Shown: in pieces, positions 30,210-37,802 of the stretch
Layout of the letters: each line of letters opens with the position of its first letter
Position numbering within the stretch: the first letter of the stretch is position 1
NCBI RefSeq assembly: GCF_036345255.1
Contig: NZ_CP107783.1
Coordinates: 3,955,501-4,019,500 of the forward strand
Length of the DNA stretch: 64,000 nt
Direction of reading: 5' to 3'
From: Streptomyces sp. NBC_00569
GTDB taxonomy: Bacteria > Actinomycetota > Actinomycetes > Streptomycetales > Streptomycetaceae
The notes under the pieces: generated by a model
What the model was told of the DNA's origin: nothing
The model's input: only the letters and a program-made list of their open reading frames with translations
The model's database searches: none
Translations under genes and position numbers: made by a program

Positions 30210-30800
30210 ATGTCCCCACCCATGTCCGCGAGCAGCTTCCTGGCCGCCCTCAGCCGTGAAGGCCTGACGGTGGTCGAGGTCGGTGACTGGAGACACCACA
30301 ACCGCAACCACAAGGGCCCCTGGGGCCCGGTGAACGGCGTGATGATCCACCACACCGTGACGTCGGGCAGCGAGCAGACCGTCGAGCTCTGCCGGAAGGG
30401 GCGCGCGGACCTGCCGGGGCCGCTGTGCCACGGCGTCATCACGAAGGACGGCCGCGTCCACCTCGTCGGCTACGGCCGGGCCAACCACGCGGGTCTGGGC
30501 GACGACGACGTGCTGCGGGCGGTCGTCGCGGAGAAGGCGCTGCCCCACGACAACGAGGCGAACACGGACGGCAACCGCCACTTCTACGGCTTCGAGTGCG
30601 AGAACCTCGGCGACGGCGAGGACCCCTGGCCCGCCGCGCAGCTGGAGGCCATCGAGCGGGCGGCGGCCGCGGTGTGCCGCCATCACGGCTGGACGGAGCG
30701 CTCGGTGATCGGCCACCTGGAGTGGCAGCCGGGCAAGGTCGACCCGCGCGGCTTCACGATGGCCTCGATGCGGGGGCGCATCCGCGACCGGCTCAAGTAG
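30210..30800 (+). CDS. N-acetylmuramoyl-L-alanine amidase / PGRP-like (amidase 2)
   Basis: The 196-residue protein has the amidase-2 fold: GVMIHHTVTSG with the first zinc histidine, GRVHLVGYGRANHAGLGDDD, YGFECENLGDGEDPW and VIGHLEWQPGKVDP, the last holding another metal or catalytic histidine. No signal peptide is evident, so it resembles phage-endolysin-like or cytosolic amidases used in lysis or recycling. GAAGGAGGCG just upstream of ATG 30210 is a strong ribosome site. Confidence 0.88.
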   Translation: MSPPMSASSFLAALSREGLTVVEVGDWRHHNRNHKGPWGPVNGVMIHHTVTSGSEQTVELCRKGRADLPGPLCHGVITKDGRVHLVGYGRANHAGLGDDDVLRAVVAEKALPHDNEANTDGNRHFYGFECENLGDGEDPWPAAQLEAIERAAAAVCRHHGWTERSVIGHLEWQPGKVDPRGFTMASMRGRIRDRLK

Positions 30801-30847
30801 GCGCCCTCCGCACGCGGCCCGTGCCCTCCCACCTGCACAATGAGCAG

Positions 30848-31768
30848 GTGACCCCGCACGTCCCGCGCCCGCCCCTGCACCCCCGGCTGCCCTCGCCGGT
30901 GGAGCCGGTCGCCGACGACCGGTTCCACCGGCACGGGGTGCGGCTCCTGCTCAAGCGCGACGACCTCATCCACCCCGACCTGCCCGGCAACAAGTGGCGC
31001 AAGCTGGCCCCGAACCTGGCGGCGGCCACCGCCGCGGGCCACGGCACACTGCTCACGTTCGGCGGTGCCTACTCCAACCACCTGCGCGCCACGGCCGCCG
31101 CGGGCCGCCTCCTGGGCCTGCGGACCATCGGCGTCGTCAGGGGCCAGGAACTCGCGGGGCAGCCCCTGAACGCCTCTCTCGCGCGCTGCGCGGACGACGG
31201 CATGCGCCTGCACTTCGTCGACCGGACGACGTACCGGGAGAAGCGGGATCCGGCCACCCTCGCGCGCATCCTGCGCGAGGTGGCGCCGCGCGACGGTGAC
31301 ACGCCCTACGTCGTCCCCGAGGGCGGCAGCAACGCCGAGGCCGTCCGCGGCTGCGCGGAACTCGGGCAGGAGCTGCGAGAGACCGCCGGCGTGGTGGGCG
31401 TCGCCTGCGGCACGGGCGGCACGCTCGCCGGCCTCGCCGCCGGCCTCGGCGAGGGGCAGCGAGCACTCGGCATACCCGTCCTGAAGGGCGGCTTCCTCGG
31501 CGACGAGATACGCACCCTCCAGAAGGCGGCGTTCGGCGGTCCGCGGGGCGACTGGTCCCTGGACGAGCGCTTCCACTGCGGCGGCTACGGCCGCACCACC
31601 CCCGCCCTCCTCGCCTTCGCCGAGGACTTCGAGCAGCGTCACGGCCTGCCCGTCGAGCGCCTCTATGTGGCCAAGCTCCTGTACGGGCTCCTCACCCTCA
31701 CCGAGGAGGGCGCGTTCGCGCCGGGCACCCGGCTCATGGCCGTCGTCACGGGAACGCCCTCCCCGTAG
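30848..31768 (+). CDS. PLP-dependent D-cysteine desulfhydrase / ACC deaminase-like enzyme
   Basis: The 306-residue protein is of the tryptophan-synthase-beta fold. LLKRDDLIHPDLPGNKWRKL contains the PLP lysine, AYSNHLRA the Ser-Asn-His motif, PEGGSNAEA the substrate loop and ACGTGGTLAGLAAGL the phosphate-binding loop. Members deaminate D-cysteine, ACC or related amino acids; the exact substrate is not clear. The GTG start at 30848 follows the amidase gene by 47 bases on the same strand. Only 8 bases separate its stop from that of the antiporter gene. Confidence 0.87.
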   Translation: MTPHVPRPPLHPRLPSPVEPVADDRFHRHGVRLLLKRDDLIHPDLPGNKWRKLAPNLAAATAAGHGTLLTFGGAYSNHLRATAAAGRLLGLRTIGVVRGQELAGQPLNASLARCADDGMRLHFVDRTTYREKRDPATLARILREVAPRDGDTPYVVPEGGSNAEAVRGCAELGQELRETAGVVGVACGTGGTLAGLAAGLGEGQRALGIPVLKGGFLGDEIRTLQKAAFGGPRGDWSLDERFHCGGYGRTTPALLAFAEDFEQRHGLPVERLYVAKLLYGLLTLTEEGAFAPGTRLMAVVTGTPSP

Positions 31769-31776
31769 CGGGCCGG

Positions 31777-33375
31777 TCAGTCGCCGACCTCCCGGTAGGC
31801 CGCCGCCTCCTCCAGGTCGAGCTTGCGCAGCAGCGTGCGCATCATCTCGTCGTCGATCCGCCGCTCGTCCCGCATCCGTACGAAGACCTCCCGCTCGGCC
31901 GCGATGGCCTCCCGCGTGAGGCGGCGATAGGTGTCGTCGGCGGACTCCCCCGTCACCGGGTTGGCGTGGCCGAGCCGTTCCCACACAGAGTTGCGACGAC
32001 GCTCCAGGACGGTCCGCAGCCGGTCCTCCAAAGGCGCGGGCAGACAGTTGCGCTCGTCCTCCATCAGCTCGTTCACGCGCTCCTCGGCGGCCCGGGAAGC
32101 GGCGTTCTGCGCCTGCGCCTCGGCGAGCGTCTCGGCCTGCGTGTCGCGTCCCGGCAACTTCAGGATCCTGATCAGCCAGGGCAGCGAGAGCCCTTGCACG
32201 ACGAGGGTTCCGATCACCGTCGTGAACGTCAGGAACAGGACCAGGTTGCGAGCGGGGAAACGGCTCCCGTCGTCGACGAACACCGGGATCGAGAAGGCGA
32301 TCGCGAGCGACACGACACCGCGCATCCCGGCCCAGCTCACCACGAGCGGCCGCCGCCAGTCGCTGTCCCGTTCCCGCTCCCTGATCCGCGCCGACAGCCA
32401 CCAGGGCACGTAGGTCGCCGGATACGACCACACGAAGCGCATCACCACGACGAGCACGAAGACCGCGACGGCGTACCCGAGGGCCTCCCCGACGCTGTAC
32501 TCGCCGAGGTCCTTGAGGACGACGGGCAGCTGGAGTCCGATGAGCGCGAAGACCGCCGACTCCAGGATGAAGGCGACCACCTTCCACACGGCGGCCTCCT
32601 GGAGCCGAGTCTCGAAGTCGACCTGCCAGGAGCGGTGCCCCAGATAGAGGGCGACCGTGACCACGGCGAGCACTCCGGAAGCGCCGACCTGCTCGGCGGC
32701 CGCGTAGGCGACGAACGGGATGAGCAGGGAGAGCGTGTTCTGGAGGATCGCCTCCTTCAGGTGCGTCCGCAGCCAGTGCAGCGGCACCATCAGGACGAGC
32801 CCGACGCCGACGCCGCCGACCGACGCCACCAGGAACTCCCTGATCCCGCCCGCCCAGCTCGCGCCCTCCCCGACCGCGGCGGCCAGCGCCACCTTGTAGG
32901 CGGTGATCGCGGTGGCGTCGTTCACCAGGGACTCGCCCTGGAGGATCGTCGTGATCCGCGCGGGCAGCCCCACCTTGCGCGCGATGGCCGTCGCGGCGAC
33001 CGCGTCCGGCGGGGCGATCACCGCACCCAGCACCAGCGCGGCCGTCAGCGGCAGATCGGGGATCAGTTCGTACGCGAGCCAGCCGACGGCGACGGTCGCG
33101 AACAGCACGTACCCGACGGAGAGCAGCGCCACCGGCCTGACATTGGCCCGCAGATCGAGGTACGAGCTCTCCAGGGCCGCGGTGTGCAGCAGCGGGGGCA
33201 GGATGAGCGGCAGCACGATGTGCGGGTCGAGCGTGTACTGCGGCACCCCGGGCAGATACGACGCCACGAGTCCGACCGCGACGAGCAGCAGCGGCGCGGG
33301 GACCGGCGTCCGGCGCGCGGCCCCCGCGACCGCCGCGCTCGCCGCGATCAGTGCCACCAGGGGCAATACGTCCAT
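31777..33375 (-). CDS. Cation/proton antiporter, CPA1 (Na+/H+ exchanger) family
   Basis: The 532-residue membrane protein has about 12 hydrophobic segments up to residue 400 and a cytoplasmic C-terminal tail of about 130 residues rich in Arg and Glu. The ion-binding motifs of CPA1 are present: GAVIAPPDAVAATAIARKVGLP and GESLVNDATAITAY with the ND pair, then SWAGMRGVVSLAIAFSIP. It would extrude Na+ (or other monovalent cations) for protons. ATG 33375 is preceded by GGACGG. It ends next to the stop of the PLP enzyme gene. Confidence 0.9.
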   Translation of the reverse strand: MDVLPLVALIAASAAVAGAARRTPVPAPLLLVAVGLVASYLPGVPQYTLDPHIVLPLILPPLLHTAALESSYLDLRANVRPVALLSVGYVLFATVAVGWLAYELIPDLPLTAALVLGAVIAPPDAVAATAIARKVGLPARITTILQGESLVNDATAITAYKVALAAAVGEGASWAGGIREFLVASVGGVGVGLVLMVPLHWLRTHLKEAILQNTLSLLIPFVAYAAAEQVGASGVLAVVTVALYLGHRSWQVDFETRLQEAAVWKVVAFILESAVFALIGLQLPVVLKDLGEYSVGEALGYAVAVFVLVVVMRFVWSYPATYVPWWLSARIRERERDSDWRRPLVVSWAGMRGVVSLAIAFSIPVFVDDGSRFPARNLVLFLTFTTVIGTLVVQGLSLPWLIRILKLPGRDTQAETLAEAQAQNAASRAAEERVNELMEDERNCLPAPLEDRLRTVLERRRNSVWERLGHANPVTGESADDTYRRLTREAIAAEREVFVRMRDERRIDDEMMRTLLRKLDLEEAAAYREVGD

Positions 33376-33428
33376 CAACCCGTCCCTCCACAGTCCGCCA
33401 CGCCGCCGCCCGTCGTAACCTGACAATC

Positions 33429-33689
33429 ATGAACGAGTGCCCGCACGTCGACGCGCTGCCTCACCCCGAACCCGCGCCCCTGAGCGACACCTGCCCGGAG
33501 TGCCTCGCGGCCGGCAGCCACCCCGTGCAGCTGCGGCTCTGTCTGGAATGCGGGCACGTGGGCTGCTGCGACTCCTCGCCCATGAAGCACGCGACGCAGC
33601 ACTTCAACGAGTCGGGCCACGCGGTGATCCGGACGTTCGAGCCCGGCGAGAGCTGGCGCTGGTGCTTCGTGGACAACCTGCTCGTCTGA
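33429..33689 (+). CDS. UBP-type zinc finger domain protein
   Basis: The 86-residue protein is essentially one ZnF-UBP domain: CPHVDALP, TCPECLAAG, LRLCLECGHVGCCDSS, KHATQHFNESGHAVIRTFEPGESWRWCFVDNLL, with conserved Cys/His ligands for two or three zinc ions. In eukaryotes such fingers bind the C-terminal Gly-Gly of ubiquitin. Bacterial versions are small stand-alone proteins, often beside Na+/H+ antiporters, as here. The function is unknown. ATG 33429 is divergent from the antiporter start by 53 bases. Confidence 0.88.
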   Translation: MNECPHVDALPHPEPAPLSDTCPECLAAGSHPVQLRLCLECGHVGCCDSSPMKHATQHFNESGHAVIRTFEPGESWRWCFVDNLLV

Positions 33690-33790
33690 GGACCGCGCCG
33701 GTTTGCGGTTCGACCGTGCGAGGCCTGGGTACGTCAACCCGGCGCCCGCTCTTTCCAATTGAGTCCGCACACCCTCTAGCCACTGTCCGT

Positions 33791-33813
33791 ACTCATAGGC
33801 TTACTATGAGTGA
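33791..33813. promoter_or_regulatory. BldD-like box and palindrome upstream of prsH-sigH
   Basis: ACTCATAG-GCTTA-CTATGAGT (33791-33811) is a perfect dyad. The overlapping TTACTATGAGTGA (33801-33813) agrees with the BldD consensus TnACnCwGnGTnA at all fixed positions but one. BldD is known to repress sigH in S. coelicolor, so a site here is expected. Confidence 0.6.
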
Positions 33814-33945
33814 CACCAACGGGCCGGGGGTCCCCGGGACAGAAGACTTGGGTGCGCGGTAGCGTCACCGCTGAACACGTAGCGCGTCACCCGGGGGACG
33901 TACCCTCCGGAGCCCGAAAGTGCTTGTACCACCATGGAGGTGAGG

Positions 33946-34359
33946 GTGTCCCAGATCGCAGGCGAGCCCGGGAATCAGGACTTCGTAGAAGTCCGGCTGC
34001 CGGCTGCGGGTGCCTACCTGTCGGTGCTGCGGACGGCCACGGCCGGCCTCGCGGCGCGTTTGGACTTCACCCTCGACGAGATCGAGGACCTCCGCATCGC
34101 TGTCGACGAGGCGTGCGCGATCCTGCTCCAGCAGGCCGTGCCCGGCTCGGTGCTCAGCTGCATCTTCCGGCTCGTCGACGACTCGCTGGAGGTGACGGTC
34201 TCGGCGCCCACCACCGACGGCCGCGCCCCGGAGCGCGACACCTTCGCCTGGACTGTGCTGTCGGCCCTCGCGGGCAAGGTGGACTCCACGGTCGCCGACG
34301 ACAACACCGTCTCGATCAGCCTCTACAAACAGCGCGGCGCGGGTCCCGGGCCGGCGTGA
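33946..34359 (+). CDS. prsH: Anti-sigma factor of sigma-H (RsbW/SpoIIAB-like ATPase fold)
   Basis: The 137-residue GHKL-fold protein is related to RsbW (EVRLPAAGAYLSVLRTATAGLAARLDFTLDEIEDLRIAVDEACAILL). The N-box position that holds Asn in active kinases (E-A-x-x-N) reads EACAI here, so kinase activity may be absent while the sigma-binding fold remains. It is upstream of and overlaps sigH by GTGA, the arrangement known for PrsH (UshX). GTG 33946 is chosen because GGAGGTGAG precedes it; ATG 33934 is possible. Its job is to hold sigma-H inactive until stress or development. Confidence 0.85.
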   Translation: MSQIAGEPGNQDFVEVRLPAAGAYLSVLRTATAGLAARLDFTLDEIEDLRIAVDEACAILLQQAVPGSVLSCIFRLVDDSLEVTVSAPTTDGRAPERDTFAWTVLSALAGKVDSTVADDNTVSISLYKQRGAGPGPA

Positions 34360-35402
34360 CGAACGGGGACGGGCCGGTGCGGGACGAGAAGCACGGCACA
34401 CAGGACCTCCCGGCCGACGGCGGGGACGGGATGCGGCGGCTTGCCGAGGGCATCCCCGAACAGCAGGCCCGGCCGCACCCGGAGGACCCCGCGGACCTCG
34501 AACGGCCGGGTCCGCCGGCGGTGGCCGATGCGTCGGAGCAGGCAGAGCCGGCCGGCGGGGAGAAGATCTCCGCAGGACCGGACGCGCGACGGGCGGGATG
34601 GATGAGCGAGCACGAGCGACACGGTGACCAGCAGCGCACGCACGATCCGCGGGACCGCAGCGGCGCACGGCTGATGTTCATCGAGCTGCGCACCCTGACG
34701 GACGGCAGCCCCGAGTACGCGGACCTGCGCAATCAGCTGGTCCGTATGCATCTGCCGCTCGTCGAGCACCTGGCCCGCCGCTTCCGCAACCGCGGCGAGC
34801 CGCTCGACGACCTGACCCAGGTCGCCACGATCGGCCTGATCAAGTCGGTGGACCGCTTCGACCCGGAGCGCGGCGTGGAGTTCTCCACGTACGCGACGCC
34901 GACGGTCGTCGGTGAGATCAAGCGCCACTTCCGCGACAAGGGCTGGGCGGTGCGCGTCCCGCGGCGACTTCAGGAGCTGCGTCTCGCGCTGACGACGGCG
35001 ACGGCCGAGCTGTCCCAGCTGCACGGCCGCTCCCCCACGGTCCACGAGCTCGCCGAGAAGCTGGCGATCTCGGAGGAGGAGGTCCTGGAGGGCCTGGAGT
35101 CGGCCAACGCGTACTCCACGCTGTCCCTGGACGTCCCGGACACGGACGACGAGTCGCCTGCCGTGGCGGACACACTGGGATCCGAGGACGAGGCGCTGGA
35201 GGGCGTCGAGTACCGCGAGTCCCTCAAGCCGCTCCTGGAGGACCTGCCGCCGCGCGAGAAGCGGATCCTGCTTCTTCGCTTCTTCGGGAACATGACGCAG
35301 TCGCAGATCGCGCAGGAGGTCGGCATCTCCCAGATGCACGTCTCGCGCCTGCTGGCCCGCACTCTGGCCCAGCTGCGCGAGAAGCTCCTCGTCGAGGAGT
35401 GA
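34356..35402 (+). CDS. sigH: Stress/developmental sigma factor sigma-H (SigB/SigF family)
   Basis: The 348-residue protein has a non-conserved acidic N-terminus of about 115 residues. A group 3 sigma-70 core follows: region 2 with DDLTQVATIGLIKSVDRFDPERGVEFSTYATPTVVGEIKRHFRDKGW, region 3 with LHGRSPTVHELAEKL and region 4 with LPPREKRILLLRFFGNMTQSQIAQEVGISQMHVSRLLARTL. Internal Met codons (MRRLAEG, MSEHERHG, MFIELRTL) could give shorter forms, and several sigma-H products are reported in S. coelicolor. GTG 34356 overlaps prsH by four bases. It is inferred to be controlled through PrsH and BldD. Confidence 0.9.
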   Translation: MTNGDGPVRDEKHGTQDLPADGGDGMRRLAEGIPEQQARPHPEDPADLERPGPPAVADASEQAEPAGGEKISAGPDARRAGWMSEHERHGDQQRTHDPRDRSGARLMFIELRTLTDGSPEYADLRNQLVRMHLPLVEHLARRFRNRGEPLDDLTQVATIGLIKSVDRFDPERGVEFSTYATPTVVGEIKRHFRDKGWAVRVPRRLQELRLALTTATAELSQLHGRSPTVHELAEKLAISEEEVLEGLESANAYSTLSLDVPDTDDESPAVADTLGSEDEALEGVEYRESLKPLLEDLPPREKRILLLRFFGNMTQSQIAQEVGISQMHVSRLLARTLAQLREKLLVEE

Positions 35403-35422
35403 GCCCCGAGGAGTGAGCTCCG

Positions 35423-35459
35423 CGACGTACGGGCCGGCTACTTCTGGCCCGTTACGTCG
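35423..35459. terminator. Hairpin after sigH
   Basis: CGACGTACGGGCC (35423-35435) pairs with 35446-35459, with one bulged base. It lies after the sigH stop and reaches into the last codons of the convergent membrane protein gene. Confidence 0.55.
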
Positions 35460-35905
35460 CCCGCGGCGCCCGGAGTCGTGATGCCGAGCGCCCGGGTCGT
35501 GGCCGGGTTCACCAGGAGCACCAGCGCCGTCACCGCGACGACGGCTAGCGCGATCCCGCCCGGGATCATCACGCTCTCGGCCTGGAGCAGCGTGTAGGCG
35601 ACCGGGAGCGCCATGATCTGCGTGATGATCGCGGGCCCCCGGCTCCAGCTGCGCCGCTTCAGCAGCCCGCGCGCCGCGATCAGCGGCAGCAGCGCGAGGA
35701 CGGCGAGCGTGACACCGCCGGTCACGGCCTGCTCGGGGTTGTCGGGGTGACCCGCGAGACCCATGACGAGCATGGAGACGCCGCCCACGAGCAGGGCGGC
35801 CCCCTCGAGACCGGCCAGCGCGGCGGCCGCGGTCAGCCGTCCGGGGCGCGGGCCGTCGTCGGTGGTCGCGGCGTCTTCGGGGCTGGGGTTCTGCTCTGAG
35901 GTCAC
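35438..35905 (-). CDS. Small integral membrane protein, function unknown
   Basis: The 155-residue protein has a hydrophilic N-terminus of about 25 residues and four hydrophobic segments (AALAGLEGAALLVGGVSMLVMGLAG, GGVTLAVLALLPLIAARGLL, IITQIMALPVAYTLLQAE, GIALAVVAVTALVLLV). It is conserved next to sigH in Streptomyces as I remember it, and no function is known. The GTG start at 35905 gives VTSEQNPSP. It is convergent with sigH and divergent from the lipid kinase gene. Confidence 0.75.
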   Translation of the reverse strand: MTSEQNPSPEDAATTDDGPRPGRLTAAAALAGLEGAALLVGGVSMLVMGLAGHPDNPEQAVTGGVTLAVLALLPLIAARGLLKRRSWSRGPAIITQIMALPVAYTLLQAESVMIPGGIALAVVAVTALVLLVNPATTRALGITTPGAAGDVTGQK

Positions 35906-36031
35906 CCAAGCAGGGTAGCCCTCGGCCCGTACCTCCGGGCCGCCCCGGGTGGGCCCGCGGCGGCCCCGGTTTCTTACCCGACTCCTACCTCGGTCTGGGC
36001 CGAGTACCACCCGGTAGGTACCCTGCTTCGC

Positions 36032-37000
36032 ATGCGTGCACTTCTTGTGGTCAATCCGGCGGCAACCACCACCAGTGCGCGTACGCGTGACGTACTGATC
36101 CACGCGCTCGCGAGCGAGATGAAGCTCGAGGCGATCACCACGGAGTACCGCGGGCACGCCAGGGACCTCGGCCGGCAGGCCGCGGAGAGCAAGGACATCG
36201 AGCTGGTCGTGGCCCTCGGCGGCGACGGCACGGTCAACGAGGTCGTGAACGGCCTGCTGCACCACGGCCCCGCCCCGGACCGCCTCCCCCGCCTCGCCGT
36301 CGTCCCCGGCGGCTCCACCAATGTCTTCGCCCGCGCCCTCGGCCTGCCGAACGACGCGGTGGAGGCGACGGGCGCCCTGCTCGACGCTCTGCGCGAGGGC
36401 CGGGAGCGCACGGTGGGTCTCGGCCGCGCGGGCGGCACGCCGGGCACGCCGGACGAGGCCGCCCCGTCCCGGTGGTTCACGTTCTGTGCCGGTCTCGGCT
36501 TCGACGGAGGCGTCATCGGCCGGGTCGAACAGCAACGCGAACGCGGAAAGCGATCGACACACGCGCTCTATTTGCGTCAGGTCGTACGTCAGTTCCTCGG
36601 TGAGCACGACCGCCGGCACGGCGCGATCACACTGGACCGGCCGGGTGAGAACCCCGTCACGGATCTGGTCCTGTCCATAGTCTGCAATACCTCCCCATGG
36701 TCATATCTGGGGAACAGGCCGCTCTACGCGTCCCCTCAGGCGTCCTTCGACACCGGCCTTGACGTGCTGGGACTCAAGAAATTGTCCGCTCCCTCAGTGG
36801 CCCGTTACGGCACTCAGCTGCTGACCTCGTCACCCGTCCGGGGACCCCACGGGAAGAACGCCGTGACGCTGCACGACCTGACCGACTTCACCTTGCAATC
36901 GAAGGTCCCCCTGCCCCTCCAGATGGACGGTGACCACCTGGGGCTGCGAACGAGCGTGACGTTCACAGGCGTACGCCGTGCACTGCGTGTGATTGTGTGA
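36032..37000 (+). CDS. Diacylglycerol kinase family lipid kinase
   Basis: The 322-residue protein begins MRALLVVNPAATTTSA and has the nucleotide-binding motif ALGGDGTVNEVVNGLL near residue 64, and VVPGGSTNVFARALGLP near residue 89, the DAGK/sphingosine-kinase signature. The C-terminal half is the beta-rich lid domain. The substrate could be diacylglycerol, a polyprenyl lipid or a related alcohol. ATG 36032 is close to a GGTAGGTA-type upstream stretch. No membrane segment is visible. Confidence 0.88.
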   Translation: MRALLVVNPAATTTSARTRDVLIHALASEMKLEAITTEYRGHARDLGRQAAESKDIELVVALGGDGTVNEVVNGLLHHGPAPDRLPRLAVVPGGSTNVFARALGLPNDAVEATGALLDALREGRERTVGLGRAGGTPGTPDEAAPSRWFTFCAGLGFDGGVIGRVEQQRERGKRSTHALYLRQVVRQFLGEHDRRHGAITLDRPGENPVTDLVLSIVCNTSPWSYLGNRPLYASPQASFDTGLDVLGLKKLSAPSVARYGTQLLTSSPVRGPHGKNAVTLHDLTDFTLQSKVPLPLQMDGDHLGLRTSVTFTGVRRALRVIV

Positions 37001-37319
37001 GTGGAAGAGCCCAAAGTCCTTTATCTCGAACGTTTGGGCCAGGATCCACCCCATGGAAGTACGGCTGTGACCTAGCCGACACCGAGGAATCAAAAAAAAC
37101 TTTCCTGAAGGGGTTGTATCCGCCGCCGAGGTTTGCGAATCTCTACATGGCGCTCGGGACGGCCCGCAACATCGGCCCCACAGAGAGCCCGAACCCCCTC
37201 CTCAACACCACAGGACATCGTCGCAGATGTGACGAAAGTCCCTTCCGTTGTCGGGGGATTCGTGAAAGCGTTCACATTCACAAGCAACCAGCACGTAATA
37301 CCAAGGAGAGGTAGCAGCC
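37001..37319. other. Leader region of wblE
   Basis: These 319 bases are lower in GC than the flanks and contain no convincing gene. A perfect dyad GTGAA-AGCG-TTCAC (37262-37275) and a poly-A run (37092-37099) are present. AAGGAGAGG at 37300-37308 is the ribosome site of wblE. The region presumably holds its promoter(s) and a long 5' untranslated region. Confidence 0.6.
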
Positions 37320-37577
37320 ATGGACTGGCGTCACAACGCCGTTTGCCGCGAAGAAGACCCCGAGCTCTTCTTCCCTATCGGCAACACCGGTCCTGCGCTG
37401 CTGCAGATCGAGGAAGCCAAGGCCGTCTGCCGCCGCTGCCCCGTCATGGAGCAGTGCCTGCAGTGGGCGCTCGAGTCCGGCCAGGACTCCGGCGTCTGGG
37501 GTGGCCTCAGCGAGGACGAGCGCCGCGCAATGAAGCGTCGCGCCGCCCGCAACCGTGCTCGCCAGGCCAGCGCCTGA
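37320..37577 (+). CDS. wblE: WhiB-like iron-sulfur transcription factor
   Basis: The 85-residue WhiB-family protein has four cysteines at 9, 37, 40 and 46 (C-x27-CRRC-x5-C), ligands of a [4Fe-4S] cluster that binds the principal sigma factor. The G(V/I)WGG turn (GVWGGLSEDERR) and a basic C-terminal tail (MKRRAARNRARQ) for DNA contact follow. Length, sequence and position before the histidine kinase fit S. coelicolor wblE (WhiB1-like). GGAGAGG lies 11 bases ahead of ATG 37320. Confidence 0.93.
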   Translation: MDWRHNAVCREEDPELFFPIGNTGPALLQIEEAKAVCRRCPVMEQCLQWALESGQDSGVWGGLSEDERRAMKRRAARNRARQASA

Positions 37578-37713
37578 CGCCCACGCCCCCCACGAGCCTG
37601 AGCCCGGCGGCGCGTACAGCGAGTACGCAACTCCCGCCCCCGAGCCGCAGCGCGCAGTACCCCCGATGCTCCACCCAGGCTCCGCCCGGGATGTAGAACC
37701 GGGCAACGCGAAC

Positions 37714-37747
37714 AGTGAGCCCCGGACCGAACGGTCCGGGGCTCACT
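37714..37747. terminator. Bidirectional terminator between wblE and the histidine kinase gene
   Basis: AGTGAGCCCCGGACCG (37714-37729) is followed after two bases by its perfect complement to 37747. The palindrome is almost continuous, so the real loop will be four or more bases. Confidence 0.85.
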
Positions 37748-37802
37748 GGCGTTTGCGGCTGTGTCGGTTTGCCCGGCGCGGGCGGCCCGGCGCCGGGCCG
37801 GG

